Shown here: positions 7,633 to 16,727 of the stretch, in pieces
How positions within the stretch are numbered: position 1 is the first letter of the stretch
Layout: every line of letters begins with the position of its first letter
Assembly (NCBI RefSeq): GCF_008704395.1
Contig: NZ_CP023695.1
Span: 3,038,001-3,102,000 of the forward strand
Source of the DNA: Streptomyces alboniger
GTDB taxonomy: Bacteria > Actinomycetota > Actinomycetes > Streptomycetales > Streptomycetaceae
DNA length: 64,000 nucleotides
Reading direction: 5' to 3'
The notes under the pieces: generated by a model
Databases searched by the model: none
What the model saw: the letters and a program-made list of their open reading frames with translations, nothing else
What the model was told of the DNA's origin: nothing
Program-made: the position numbers and the translations under genes

Positions 7633-10600
7633 ATGCAGATCCGGCTGACCGTCCTCGGGCCGCGCAGCGGCCAGCCCGAGCAGCAAGGCCGCCCCCCGGC
7701 GGCGACCGGCGTCCACGGCGCCTGTGACGTGCTGGTCACCGCGCCCGCCGGGACCGCCCTCGCCGCGGTGGCCTCCGGCCTCGCCACGGCCGTCGCGGGC
7801 AGCGACAGCCCCCTCGTGCTGTACGCGGGCCCCGAGCGCCTGGACGCCCAGCGGTGCACGCTCGGTGAGCCCCCCTTGATCGACGGCGCGGTGCTCTCGC
7901 TGGGCGCCCCCGCCGAGCCCGGCCCCGAGCCGGCCGGTGCGGCCGCCCAGTTGCACGTGGTGGCGGGGCCCGACGCGGGCGGTGTCCATCTGCTGCACGG
8001 CGGCCAGATCCGGGTCGGCCGCTCCGCCGACGCGGACGTGCCGCTGGACGACCCCGACGTCTCCCGGCTGCACTGCGCGGTCACCCTCGCCCAGGACGGC
8101 CGCGTGACGGTCACGGACCTCGGCTCGACGAACGGCACCTCGGTGGACGGCACGGAGGTCACCGACCGCCCCGTGCGGGTCTCCCCCGGCTCCCTGCTGC
8201 GGATCGGCGAGTCCGCGCTCCGGCTGACCGGCGGCGGCCTCGGCGCGGCCCCGGGAGCGGGCGGCATCCTCTCGACGGCCCCCGACGGCGAGGGGCACGT
8301 GCGCGTGCGGGTCGCCGCAGCCCCCCAGCCCGCGTTCCTCGCGCCCTCACGCCCCCCGGAGGGGACCGCCCACCACGCGTACGGCTCGGCGGACTGGGGC
8401 GCGGCGGGAGGCGACGGCACCCACCGCCCGTCCGGCGCCCACGGGACCCACGGCGCTTCGGGGGCCCACGGCACTCCAGGGGCGTACGAGACGCACGGGC
8501 CGCACGGCTCGCAGGGGGACGGCCCGTCGCAGGCCTACGCCGGCGGGCCCGGGGCGTACGCCCCGGGAGGCGGCCCGGGTGCCGTGCCGCCGCAGGGCGG
8601 CGTGCCCGACGCCGAGCGGACCCGCGCCGGGACCCCGCCGCGCGGCACGACCGTCCCGCGCGCCCTGCGCAAGCGGAGCGGCCTCTCCGCCTGGGCCCGG
8701 CGGCTGGCCGGGGGCCGGGGCAGCGAGCAGGACGAGGGCGCGTACGAGAGCTATGAGGCCTACGCCGACGACGAGGACGGGGCCGACGGCGGTCTCGGGG
8801 CGCCTGAGCCCACGCCGGAGGACCTCGCCGTGGCCGCCGCCGCCCGGACGCCCGAATCCTGGCCGGATCCCGCCACCCTGCTTCTCACGGCGCTCGGCCC
8901 CGGCCCCCGTCTGTGGGAGCGCGGCCCCGGTCACCCGGAGGCGCTCGCGGTGCGGCTCGGCACGGTCGACCGGGTGGCCCCCGGCGATCAGGCGCCGCTG
9001 CCCGCCGTGCCCGTCACGGTGAGCCTGCGGGAGGCGGGCGCGCTCGGCCTCGCCGGGCCCCGGGAGCGGCTGACCGGCCTGGCCAGGGCCGTCGTCGCCC
9101 AGCTCGGCGCGCTGCACTCCCCCGACTGCCTGGAGATCGTGCTGATCAGCACGGACCGCACCCGCACCACCGCGGAACGCACCGCCGAGTGGGCCTGGCT
9201 CGGCTGGCTCCCCCATCTGCGGCCCACGCACGGCCAGGACTGCCGGCTCCTCCTCGCCTACGACCGTGATCAGGCGGCGACGCGCACGGGCGAGCTGATC
9301 CGGCGCCTTGACGACCACATCGCCGATGAGGGCGTCGCGAATGCCGGGAAAGCCGGTCCTTTCGGAGGCCCCGATCCCCTCGGAGGCCCGGGCTCCTTCG
9401 GAGAGCCCGGTTCCTTCGGGGCGCCCGGTTCCATGGAGTCCGCTGCCCGGGAGCCCGCGTGGCGCACTGTCGTCATCGTCGACGGCGACCCCGGGTCGGC
9501 CGCGCTGCGCGAGGCGACCGTCCGGCTCGCCGGTGAGGGCGCGCGGGCCGGGATCCACGTCGTGTGCCTCGCCGAGACCGAGGCCGCCTCACCCGCCTCG
9601 CCGGTCCTCGACACGTACGAGGCGGCCTGCTCGGTGTCGCCCGCCTTCCGCGCGTGCGGTGCCGTCGCGCTGCTCAGCGGAGACGTGGCGACCGCGCTGC
9701 GCCTGATGCGGACGGCGGGCGGGCGCCCCGCGGGGCACGGCACCGTCGCCGCCGTGGACGCGGTCTCGGCGGCCTGGGCCGAGCGGTTCGCACGGGCGCT
9801 CGCGCCGCTGCGGACGGACGGCACGGCCGGTGAGGGCCACGCGCGCGTGTCCGCGCCGCTGCCCCAGGCGGCCCGGCTGCTGGACGAGCTGGGGCTCGCC
9901 CGGGCCACGCCCGCCTCGCTGATGGCGCGCTGGGCGGCCGCGGCCGACGACGCGGAGGCGCTCGGCGGGCGGGCCGTCGCGGTGCTGGGTGCGGGACCGC
10001 GCGGGCCCGTCGTCGCGGATCTCGCCGCAGACGGGCCGCATCTGCTGGCCGAGGGGCCCGCGGGCAGCGGGCGTACGGAGTTGTTGCGCTCCATCGCCGC
10101 GTCCCTGGCCGCCGCCGAGCGGCCTGACCGGCTCGGCATGGTCCTCGTCGACGGGCGGGACAGCGGGGGTGCGGGCGGGGCCGCCGGGCGGCAGGGCGCG
10201 GGGCTCGGGGTCTGTACGGACCTGCCGCACGTCACCACGCACCTGGTGGCCAACGACCCGGTGCGCATGCGGGAGTTCGCGCAGTCCCTGGCGGCCGAGC
10301 TGAAGCGGCGGGCGGAGCTGCTGGGCAGGCTCGGATTCGCCGAGTGGCATACACAGCGGGAGGTCTCGGGGCGGATGGTGGCGCAGAGGTCGCCGTCGTC
10401 TTCCGGGGCGGGCGGGGCCTCCGGCGCTTCTGGGCCTTCCGCGGCGGGCGGGGCCTCCGGGGCTTCCGGGGCGCCATCCTTCGGGGCGTCGTCCTCCGGG
10501 GGCGGCGCGGAGGGCTCCGCCGCTGTGCCCGCGCAAGGGGGCGACGGTGATCTCGATCCGACGCCCACTTCCACGATGCGGTTGCGGCCCGCGGCGGCGC

Positions 10601-11136
10601 GGCAGCGGGCCGAGCCCGGGCCTCCGCTGCCGCGGCTCGTCGTGCTCGTCGACGACTTCGACGCGCTGCTCGCGCCCGCCCTCGGCTCTCCGGGGCGGCC
10701 GGCGGCCGGCTCGGTCGTGCGCGCCCTGGAGGCGGTCGCGCGGGACGGCGAGCGGCTCGGCGTGCATCTCGTGGCGGCCACGGGGCGCAGTGAGCGGATG
10801 CCGGAGACCGAGCTGGGGCAGCGGGCGTCGCTGCGCGTGGTGCTCGACGCGGTGGCCTCGGGGCCTGAGGAGCCCGCGCCGGGGCGGGGTGAACTCCGCT
10901 CCCCCGACGGGCGGGCCACCGCCTTCCAGGCGGGGCGGGTCACCGGGCGGATTCCCCGTACGGCGACGCTGCGGCCCACGGTCGTGCCGTTGGAGTGGGA
11001 GCGGATGGGGGACCCGCCGGCGCGGCGGCCCGTGCGGGAGCTGGGGAACGGGCCTACGGATCTGGCCTTGCTGGCCAGTGCGTTGGAGCGGGCGGCACGG
11101 TCCGTCTCGGCGGATCAGGTGCCGTCGCTTCTTTAG
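7633..11136 (+). CDS. FHA-domain FtsK/SpoIIIE-like ATPase
   Basis: A 1167-aa protein starting at ATG 7633; the frame extends upstream without a plausible start. An FHA domain spans about residues 108-197, with the phosphothreonine-binding pattern GRS...SRLH...STNG (Arg130, Ser144, His147, Asn167). A Gly/His/Ala-rich linker and an acidic stretch follow. From about residue 430 there is an FtsK/EccC-like region with a P-loop GPAGSGRTE (about 807-815) and a hydrophobic Walker B ending in DDFD (about 1002-1008). A Ser/Gly/Ala low-complexity insert (about 920-970) interrupts the ATPase domain. It has no evident membrane segment. Divergence from pkaA suggests the FHA domain reads kinase output, which is inference. 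Confidence 0.85.
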   Translation: MQIRLTVLGPRSGQPEQQGRPPAATGVHGACDVLVTAPAGTALAAVASGLATAVAGSDSPLVLYAGPERLDAQRCTLGEPPLIDGAVLSLGAPAEPGPEPAGAAAQLHVVAGPDAGGVHLLHGGQIRVGRSADADVPLDDPDVSRLHCAVTLAQDGRVTVTDLGSTNGTSVDGTEVTDRPVRVSPGSLLRIGESALRLTGGGLGAAPGAGGILSTAPDGEGHVRVRVAAAPQPAFLAPSRPPEGTAHHAYGSADWGAAGGDGTHRPSGAHGTHGASGAHGTPGAYETHGPHGSQGDGPSQAYAGGPGAYAPGGGPGAVPPQGGVPDAERTRAGTPPRGTTVPRALRKRSGLSAWARRLAGGRGSEQDEGAYESYEAYADDEDGADGGLGAPEPTPEDLAVAAAARTPESWPDPATLLLTALGPGPRLWERGPGHPEALAVRLGTVDRVAPGDQAPLPAVPVTVSLREAGALGLAGPRERLTGLARAVVAQLGALHSPDCLEIVLISTDRTRTTAERTAEWAWLGWLPHLRPTHGQDCRLLLAYDRDQAATRTGELIRRLDDHIADEGVANAGKAGPFGGPDPLGGPGSFGEPGSFGAPGSMESAAREPAWRTVVIVDGDPGSAALREATVRLAGEGARAGIHVVCLAETEAASPASPVLDTYEAACSVSPAFRACGAVALLSGDVATALRLMRTAGGRPAGHGTVAAVDAVSAAWAERFARALAPLRTDGTAGEGHARVSAPLPQAARLLDELGLARATPASLMARWAAAADDAEALGGRAVAVLGAGPRGPVVADLAADGPHLLAEGPAGSGRTELLRSIAASLAAAERPDRLGMVLVDGRDSGGAGGAAGRQGAGLGVCTDLPHVTTHLVANDPVRMREFAQSLAAELKRRAELLGRLGFAEWHTQREVSGRMVAQRSPSSSGAGGASGASGPSAAGGASGASGAPSFGASSSGGGAEGSAAVPAQGGDGDLDPTPTSTMRLRPAAARQRAEPGPPLPRLVVLVDDFDALLAPALGSPGRPAAGSVVRALEAVARDGERLGVHLVAATGRSERMPETELGQRASLRVVLDAVASGPEEPAPGRGELRSPDGRATAFQAGRVTGRIPRTATLRPTVVPLEWERMGDPPARRPVRELGNGPTDLALLASALERAARSVSADQVPSLL

Positions 11137-11231
11137 GCGGTGGGGGTGCTTCTGTTCCGTCCCCTGTGCCGCGGGGGCGCTTGCGTGCCGTATGCCCCTT
11201 GAATCCGTTCCCGGCGCCGGGGCGTTGTGCC

Positions 11232-11285
11232 CACCCTTCCCCAAGCTCTCGGCTCCGCTCGACCAGGGGAGACCCCAATCGCCCT
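11232..11285. repeat. Dispersed Streptomyces-type palindromic repeat
   Basis: The stretch beginning CCTTCCCCAAGCTCTCGGCT and continuing to AGGGGAGACC folds as an imperfect hairpin with TTCCCC pairing to GGGGAG. From memory, close variants occur between many converging Streptomyces genes. It lies between the converging FHA and PPOX genes and may act as a transcription barrier. The rest of the 185-bp gap shows nothing else. Confidence 0.5.
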
Positions 11286-11321
11286 GCGGCACGCCTGCCC
11301 ACAACGGGCGGGCCGATGCCC

Positions 11322-11771
11322 TCAGCGGATCGTCGCCCCGTACACCCTCTCCACCCGCATCGTGATCAGTACGCGTCGCTCCGCGACCATCACCTCGCGG
11401 TACTCGTCCCAGTCCGGGTGTTCTCCCGCTGCCTTGCGGTAGTACTCCACCAGGGCCTCCACCTCGGGGCCCGCCGGGTCCGAGCCGGGGCCCGTGAGGG
11501 TGACCGTGCCCTCTGCCGTGGCCCAGGCCATGCCGTCCGGGTGGGTGACCTCCAGCGCGGCCCGCGCGTCGCGGCGCAGGTTGGTGGTCTTCGCGGTGCC
11601 CGCGGTCGTGGAGATCCGGAGGAGGCCCGTGGCGCGGTCGTACGACGGCAGAACCGGGGAGAGCTGCGGGCGGCCGTCGGCCTTGATCGTCGCGAGTACG
11701 CCGAGGCGGCTCCCGGCGAGCAGCGCGTGCGGGTCGAAGGCCTGAGCGGAGCTGGCGGTGGCTTCAGTCAT
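11322..11771 (-). CDS. PPOX-class (pyridoxamine oxidase fold) F420/FMN-dependent oxidoreductase
   Basis: A 149-aa split-barrel flavoprotein of the pyridoxamine-5'-phosphate-oxidase superfamily. The N-terminal pattern GVLATIKADGRPQLSPVLPSYD and the later TKTTNLRRDARAALEV-like strand are typical of actinobacterial PPOX-class enzymes that use F420 or flavin. I start at ATG 11769-11771 (MTEATASS); an upstream in-frame start at 11825 would add 18 poorly supported residues. No strong ribosome site is seen for either. The substrate is unknown. It is monocistronic and divergent from the sugar transporter. Confidence 0.8.
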   Translation of the reverse strand: MTEATASSAQAFDPHALLAGSRLGVLATIKADGRPQLSPVLPSYDRATGLLRISTTAGTAKTTNLRRDARAALEVTHPDGMAWATAEGTVTLTGPGSDPAGPEVEALVEYYRKAAGEHPDWDEYREVMVAERRVLITMRVERVYGATIR

Positions 11772-11961
11772 GTCGGGGCCAACCCGCGCCCCGGTGGTGC
11801 CTATTCCCCCCCAGTGGTGCGACAAGGCCGGGCAAGCAATGATGACGGCACGTCACAACGCCATCACGATCGATGAGTTGACACCGCAGGCCATCTTGCC
11901 GCCCCTCCCCGCGCGGGCGTAGACAGACCGCACGGGACTCGCCAGGGAAGAGAACGGGGCA

Positions 11962-13362
11962 GTGATGCGCAGCACTCTTCGCAGTACACGCAGGGCGCCA
12001 CAACATCGGCGCACCACCGCCAAATTCGCCGCTGCCGTCGTCGCGGGGGCGCTCGCGCTCACCGTCACCGCGTGCGGTGGCGACGACAGCGACGACGGGA
12101 AAAAGGGGGGCAAGGACGGCGGCAAGGGCGACGGCGCCTCGGTCCAACTGCCCAAGCTGGACGGGGAGAACGTCTCGGTGTCCGCCGTGTGGGGCGGCTC
12201 CGAGCGCAAGGTCTTCCTGAAGGTGCTCGACGAGTTCGAGGAGCGGACGGGCGCCAAGGTCTCCTTCGTGCCCGCCCAGGACCCGATCATCAGCTTCCTG
12301 GAGTCCAAGGTGGCGGGCGGGCAGCCGCCGGACGTCGCGATGCTGCCGCAGGTTGGCGCGATCGAGCAGGCCGTGGCGAACAAGTGGGCCAAGCCGGTCG
12401 GCGCCGAGGCGCAGAAGCAACTCGCCAAGAACTACGCCAAGGGCTGGCAGGACCTGGGAGCCGTCGACGGCAAGCAGTACGGCGTGTACTTCAAGGCCGC
12501 CAACAAGTCGCTGGTCTGGTACAACACCCGCGTCTTCGAGAACGCGGGCGTCAAGGCCCCGAAGACCTGGGACGAGTTCATGAAGGCCGCCCAGACGATC
12601 TACGACTCCGGTGTGCCGCCGGTATCGGTCGCGGGCGCCGAGGCGTGGACGCTGACCGACTGGTTCGAGAACATCTATCTGTCGCAGGCGGGCCCGGAGA
12701 AGTACGACCAGCTGGCCCAGCACAAGATCAAGTGGACGGACCCGTCCGTGAAGGACGCGCTGACCACGCTCGGTGAGCTGTTCGGGAAGAAGGGCTTCGT
12801 CGCGGGCGGCGCGGACGGCGCGCTCCAGACCGAGTTCCCCGCTTCCGTGAAGCAGACGTTCAAGGGCGGCGACCAGCCCAAGGCGGGCATGGTCTTCGAG
12901 GGCGACATGGTCTCCCTGCCGATCTCCGAGACCAAGGCGAAGGTGGGCACGGACGCGAAGGTGTTCCCGTTCCCGGCCGTGGGTGACGAGTCGCCGGCCG
13001 TGGTCGGCGGCGACGCGGCCGTCGCGCTGAAGGACAGCAAGGGGGCGCAGGCGCTGCTGACCTATCTGGCCTCGCCGGACGCCGCGCGGATCTGGGCCGA
13101 GGCGGGCGGGTTCATCTCGCCCAACAAGAACCTGGACATGGCGGCGTACCCGAACGACGTGCAGCGCAGCATCGCCAAGGCGCTCATCGCGGCGGGCGAC
13201 GACATCCGCTTCGACATGTCCGACCAGGCCCCGCAGGCCTTCGGCGGCACGCCGGGCAAGGGTGAGTGGAAGGCGCTCCAGGACTTCCTGAAGAACCCGA
13301 AGGACGTCGAGGGGACGCAGAAGACGCTGGAGACGGCCGCCGCCAAGGCCTACAAGGACTGA
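11962..13362 (+). CDS. ABC transporter sugar-binding lipoprotein
   Basis: A 466-aa extracellular solute-binding protein (family 1). A twin-basic, hydrophobic signal ends in lipobox TVTAC, with Cys38 the predicted lipidated residue. A charged Gly/Lys/Asp linker follows. The mature part has the usual ERTGAKVSF...P-DVAMLPQ pattern and a C-terminal segment with GG-ISPN. Start is GTG 11962 or ATG 11965, both served by GGGAAGAG upstream. It is first in a three-gene importer operon; the next gene begins 4 bp after its stop. Ligand is probably an oligosaccharide. No ATPase is encoded here, so a shared MsiK-type ATPase elsewhere probably energises it. Confidence 0.92.
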   Translation: MMRSTLRSTRRAPQHRRTTAKFAAAVVAGALALTVTACGGDDSDDGKKGGKDGGKGDGASVQLPKLDGENVSVSAVWGGSERKVFLKVLDEFEERTGAKVSFVPAQDPIISFLESKVAGGQPPDVAMLPQVGAIEQAVANKWAKPVGAEAQKQLAKNYAKGWQDLGAVDGKQYGVYFKAANKSLVWYNTRVFENAGVKAPKTWDEFMKAAQTIYDSGVPPVSVAGAEAWTLTDWFENIYLSQAGPEKYDQLAQHKIKWTDPSVKDALTTLGELFGKKGFVAGGADGALQTEFPASVKQTFKGGDQPKAGMVFEGDMVSLPISETKAKVGTDAKVFPFPAVGDESPAVVGGDAAVALKDSKGAQALLTYLASPDAARIWAEAGGFISPNKNLDMAAYPNDVQRSIAKALIAAGDDIRFDMSDQAPQAFGGTPGKGEWKALQDFLKNPKDVEGTQKTLETAAAKAYKD

Positions 13363-13366
13363 CGCG

Positions 13367-14713
13367 ATGGCGTCCGCGAACGCCGGGGGCACTGCCAAGG
13401 CGGCGCCCCCGGCTCCGACCCCGCGCAAGAGCGTGACCGGCACCCGCAGGATGGTGGCGGTGCTCTTCCTGCTGCCGGCCCTGGTGCTGCTCGGCGCGCT
13501 CGTCCTCTACCCCATCGGGTACTCGCTGTTCCGCAGCTTCTTCGACTCGTCGGGCGACTTCACGGCGTTCGGCAACTACAAGACGCTGTTCACGGACGAC
13601 AGCATTCTGACCGCCATCAAGAACAACGCGGTCTGGTTGGTCGTGGCGCCCACCGTCGCGACCGCGCTCGGCCTGATCTTCGCCGTGCTGACCGAACGGG
13701 TGCGCTGGGGAACGGCGTTCAAGCTCGTCATCTTCATGCCGATGGCGATCTCGATGCTGGCCGCGGGCATCATCTTCCGGCTCGTGTACGAGTCGGACCC
13801 CGACCGCGGTGTCGCCAACGCGGTGGCGGTGAGCGTGCACGACACGTTCGCCGAGTCGTCGGCGTTCCCGCAGGCGCACCCCAGCACGAAGTCGCCGCTG
13901 AAGTCGGCCGGTGACGGGGCCTTCATCACCAAGGAGCCGGTCGAGGCGGGCACGCCCGTGGTGCTGCCGCTGACCGGCGTGCCGCCGAACGAGATGCCGG
14001 ACGACGCGAAGGCGGCCGAGCCCGCGCGGGCCGAGGCCGGCCAGGTCACCGGCACGGCCTGGCAGGACTTCACGCGCGGCAAGGGCCGGGGGAAGGTCAA
14101 CGCCCCCGACACCGCCGAGCTGGGTTACGCGGGCATCAAGGTCGAGGCCGTCAAGGACGGCGAGGTCGTGGCGTCCACCGAGGCCGGGGCGGACGGCACC
14201 TTCGCGCTGCCGAAGGAGGCGGACGGCGCCCAACTGCGCTTCCCCGCCTCGAACTTCCGCGAGCCCTACAACGGCGTGGACTGGCTGGGACCGTCCCTGA
14301 TCACCCCCGCGGTCATCGGCTCGTACCTGTGGATGTGGGCCGGTTTCGCGATGGTCCTGATCGCGGCGGGCCTCGCGAGCGTGCCGCGTGAGCTGCTCGA
14401 GGCGGCGCGGGTGGACGGGGCCAACGAGTGGCAGGTGTTCCGCCGGGTGACGGTGCCGCTGCTCGCGCCGGTCCTCGCGGTGGTGCTGGTCACGCTCATG
14501 ATCAACGTACTGAAGATCTTCGATCTGGTCTTCGTGATCCCGCCGGGCTCCTCGAAGGACGACGCGAACGTCCTCGCGCTCCAGCTCTACAACTCGGCGT
14601 TCGGCGACCGTGACGCGGGTGTGGCCAGCGCCATCGCGATGCTGCTCTTCCTCCTGGTGATCCCGGTGATGCTGTTCAACATCCGGCGCATGCGGCGGGA
14701 GGGGCGACGATGA
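13367..14713 (+). CDS. Sugar ABC transporter permease 1 with inserted extracellular domain
   Basis: A 448-aa MalF-type permease, well above the usual ~300 aa. The first three membrane segments lie at about 29-50, 87-108 and 119-141. The next group begins near 310, and the EAA loop (PRELLEAARVDGANEW) is at about 340-355. Between segments 3 and 4 sits an insertion of about 155 residues (about 148-302). Its second half (about 226-293) reads GTAWQDF...GYAGIKVEAVKDGEVVAST, then ADGTFALP. That resembles an SdrD-B/Cna-B or carboxypeptidase-regulatory-like Ig fold. The insert should face outward. It overlaps the next permease gene by 4 bp. Confidence 0.9.
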   Translation: MASANAGGTAKAAPPAPTPRKSVTGTRRMVAVLFLLPALVLLGALVLYPIGYSLFRSFFDSSGDFTAFGNYKTLFTDDSILTAIKNNAVWLVVAPTVATALGLIFAVLTERVRWGTAFKLVIFMPMAISMLAAGIIFRLVYESDPDRGVANAVAVSVHDTFAESSAFPQAHPSTKSPLKSAGDGAFITKEPVEAGTPVVLPLTGVPPNEMPDDAKAAEPARAEAGQVTGTAWQDFTRGKGRGKVNAPDTAELGYAGIKVEAVKDGEVVASTEAGADGTFALPKEADGAQLRFPASNFREPYNGVDWLGPSLITPAVIGSYLWMWAGFAMVLIAAGLASVPRELLEAARVDGANEWQVFRRVTVPLLAPVLAVVLVTLMINVLKIFDLVFVIPPGSSKDDANVLALQLYNSAFGDRDAGVASAIAMLLFLLVIPVMLFNIRRMRREGRR

Positions 14714-15591
14714 CGACCCAGACGGAGATCGTCAAGGGCAAGCAGTCCCTCGGCGGGCGGATCGCGTCCGCGCTCGGGGGCACCGCGCTGCGCGTGTTCC
14801 TGGTGCTCGTCGGACTGTTCTGGCTGGTGCCGACCATCGGGCTGCTGATCGGCTCGCTGCGCACCTCCGCCGACATGAGCGAGAGCGGCTGGTGGAAGGT
14901 GTTCGGCGCGCCCTCGCAGATGACGCTGGACAACTACTCCAACCTCCTCAAGGACGAGACGATCACCGACTCGATCCTGTCCAGCGTCATGATCACGGTC
15001 CCGGCGACGCTGCTCGTCGTGGTCCTCGGCTCGCTCGCCGGATACGCCTTCGCCTGGATGGACTTCCCCGGCCGCGACTGGTGGTTCATCGGCGTGGTCG
15101 GGCTGCTCGTCGTCCCCGTGCAGGTGGCGCTGCTGCCGGTCTCCGAACTCTTCGGCGAGATCGGCATCTTCGAGACGACGGTCGGCGTGGTCCTCTTCCA
15201 CGTGGCCTTCGGCCTGCCGTTCGCGATCTTCCTCCTGCGGAACTTCTTCGCGGAGATCCCCCGCGAACTGCTGGAGGCGGCGCGCCTTGACGGGGCGGGT
15301 GAGCTGCGGCTGTTCCTGCGGGTCGTGATGCCGCTCGGGACGCCCGCGATCGCCTCGCTCGGCATCTTCCAGTTCCTGTGGGTCTGGAACGACATGCTGA
15401 TCGCGCTGATCTTCGCCGACTCGGAGAGTCCGCCGATCACGGTGGCGCTCCAGCAGCAGGTGCGGTTCTTCGGCGACAACGTGCACATCCTGGCGCCCGG
15501 CGCGTTCATCTCGATGGTGATCCCGCTGGCGGTGTTCTTCGCGTTCCAGCGGCAGTTCGTGTCCGGGGTGATGGCGGGCGCGGTGAAGTGA
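14710..15591 (+). CDS. Sugar ABC transporter permease 2 (MalG type)
   Basis: A 293-aa six-segment permease of normal length, with the cytoplasmic EAA motif PRELLEAARLDGAGEL near residue 185. It starts at ATG 14710 inside the stop region of permease 1 (ATGA), indicating translational coupling. Together with the lipoprotein and permease 1 it forms the importer channel. It lacks the large insertion of its partner. A GC-rich hairpin follows 7 bp after its stop. Confidence 0.93.
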   Translation: MTTQTEIVKGKQSLGGRIASALGGTALRVFLVLVGLFWLVPTIGLLIGSLRTSADMSESGWWKVFGAPSQMTLDNYSNLLKDETITDSILSSVMITVPATLLVVVLGSLAGYAFAWMDFPGRDWWFIGVVGLLVVPVQVALLPVSELFGEIGIFETTVGVVLFHVAFGLPFAIFLLRNFFAEIPRELLEAARLDGAGELRLFLRVVMPLGTPAIASLGIFQFLWVWNDMLIALIFADSESPPITVALQQQVRFFGDNVHILAPGAFISMVIPLAVFFAFQRQFVSGVMAGAVK

Positions 15592-15597
15592 CTCGCG

Positions 15598-15635
15598 CGC
15601 GGGCCGCCGCCTCCTTCCGTGTGTAGCGGCCCGCG
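15598..15635 (+). terminator. GC-rich hairpin after the ABC importer operon
   Basis: A perfect 10-bp stem, CGCGGGCCGC (15598-15607) / GCGGCCCGCG (15626-15635), with an 18-nt loop. There is no T-run, which is common for Streptomyces terminators. Confidence 0.6.
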
Positions 15636-15674
15636 TGGTGAGACGTACGGGGTAAAAGTGGGCAAAGTGTATAA

Positions 15675-16727
15675 ATGCATTACTTTGGGTTCACGTCACC
15701 GCGCCGCCCAGGACCCCCGCCGCCCGCCCTGCGGCGGTTCCGCGCCGGCGCGCGCAGCACGCGGTTCCGGCTGGAGCGGGCCACCGCGGGACGGGTACGC
15801 GGAGCGGCCTGGCGCGCCGGGCCCCTGCTGACGCCCGTACACCTCTCGCTCCGGGACAGCCGCACGCTCAATCTCGCGCTCACCGCGGAGACCGAGGGCG
15901 CAGACGGGGCCGACGACGCGCCGGACCGGGCCCGGCTGCTGATCACGCGCGGCCACCGCAGACACGTCGTCCCCCTCGCCCTTGAGCGGCACTCCGCCGG
16001 GGCCCCGCTCCTCACCGCCACGGCCACGCTGCGGGACCTGCGGGACGGCGTGTGGCGGCTCACCGTCGAGACGCGGGGTGCCGACGGGCGCGTACGGCGG
16101 CGGGGAATCACGCCGGCCGGGGACGGCGCGCCGCCCTGGACGCCGACCGTGCCGCACGCTCCCGACCCGCTGACCGGCACTCTGGTGCGGATCGTCAGGA
16201 CCCGCAGCGGGCGCGCCGTGCTCCAGGCCACGCGGTCACGGCCGCGCGCGGAGCTGGTGCGGTTCGAGCCGCGCGGGGACGGGATCACCGTGCGCGGACG
16301 GCTGGTCGGGGCGGCGTCCCCGCCCCGGCGCGCGGAGGCCGTGCGCCGCAGGGACAAGGTCGTCGTACCCGTCGAGGTGGCGGAGCGGGGGCAGGACGGC
16401 GCGTTCACGCTGCGGGTGCCGCTCGGCGCGATGACCGGGGCCGGGCCGGGGCAGTGGGTGTGGGACTTCCGGGTGGACGGGCTGCCGCTCGGGCGGTGGC
16501 TGTCCGACGTACGGGACCCCTCGGCCGCCTATCCGACCCCCTTCCGCGTCTTCGCGCTCCCCGACGGCGCGCTGGTCCGCGCGCACGCCCACTTCACCCG
16601 GACGGGCGCCTTCGCGGTGACGTGCTGGGACATCACCGACCTCACGCGCGAACCGGCCGCCCTCGCCTCCGGACCGAAAGGCCGCACGCCCGACCCCACA
16701 CCCGAGCCCGCGAAGGAGACCGCATGA
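15675..16727 (+). CDS. Beta-rich accessory protein of the wall-polymer cluster (hypothetical)
   Basis: A 350-aa protein of unknown function. No catalytic motif, signal peptide or membrane segment is evident. It is rich in Arg, Thr and Val with short alternating strands. It resembles the beta-sandwich tails of the GT2 and TagF-like proteins later in the cluster, for example phrases such as GDGITVRGRLVG and VPLGAMTGAGPGQWVWDFRVDG. It may be a stand-alone binding module. The start is uncertain: ATG 15675 has no ribosome site and overlaps TATAAA (15670-15675), which itself looks like a -10 element. The stop overlaps the next ATG (ATGA), so it is coupled to the GT4-Stealth gene. Confidence 0.65.
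   Translation: MHYFGFTSPRRPGPPPPALRRFRAGARSTRFRLERATAGRVRGAAWRAGPLLTPVHLSLRDSRTLNLALTAETEGADGADDAPDRARLLITRGHRRHVVPLALERHSAGAPLLTATATLRDLRDGVWRLTVETRGADGRVRRRGITPAGDGAPPWTPTVPHAPDPLTGTLVRIVRTRSGRAVLQATRSRPRAELVRFEPRGDGITVRGRLVGAASPPRRAEAVRRRDKVVVPVEVAERGQDGAFTLRVPLGAMTGAGPGQWVWDFRVDGLPLGRWLSDVRDPSAAYPTPFRVFALPDGALVRAHAHFTRTGAFAVTCWDITDLTREPAALASGPKGRTPDPTPEPAKETA

Noticed and set aside
11878..11883. TTGACA as the -35 of the sugar importer promoter
   Set aside because: No -10-like hexamer lies 16-19 bp downstream, so the match is probably chance.
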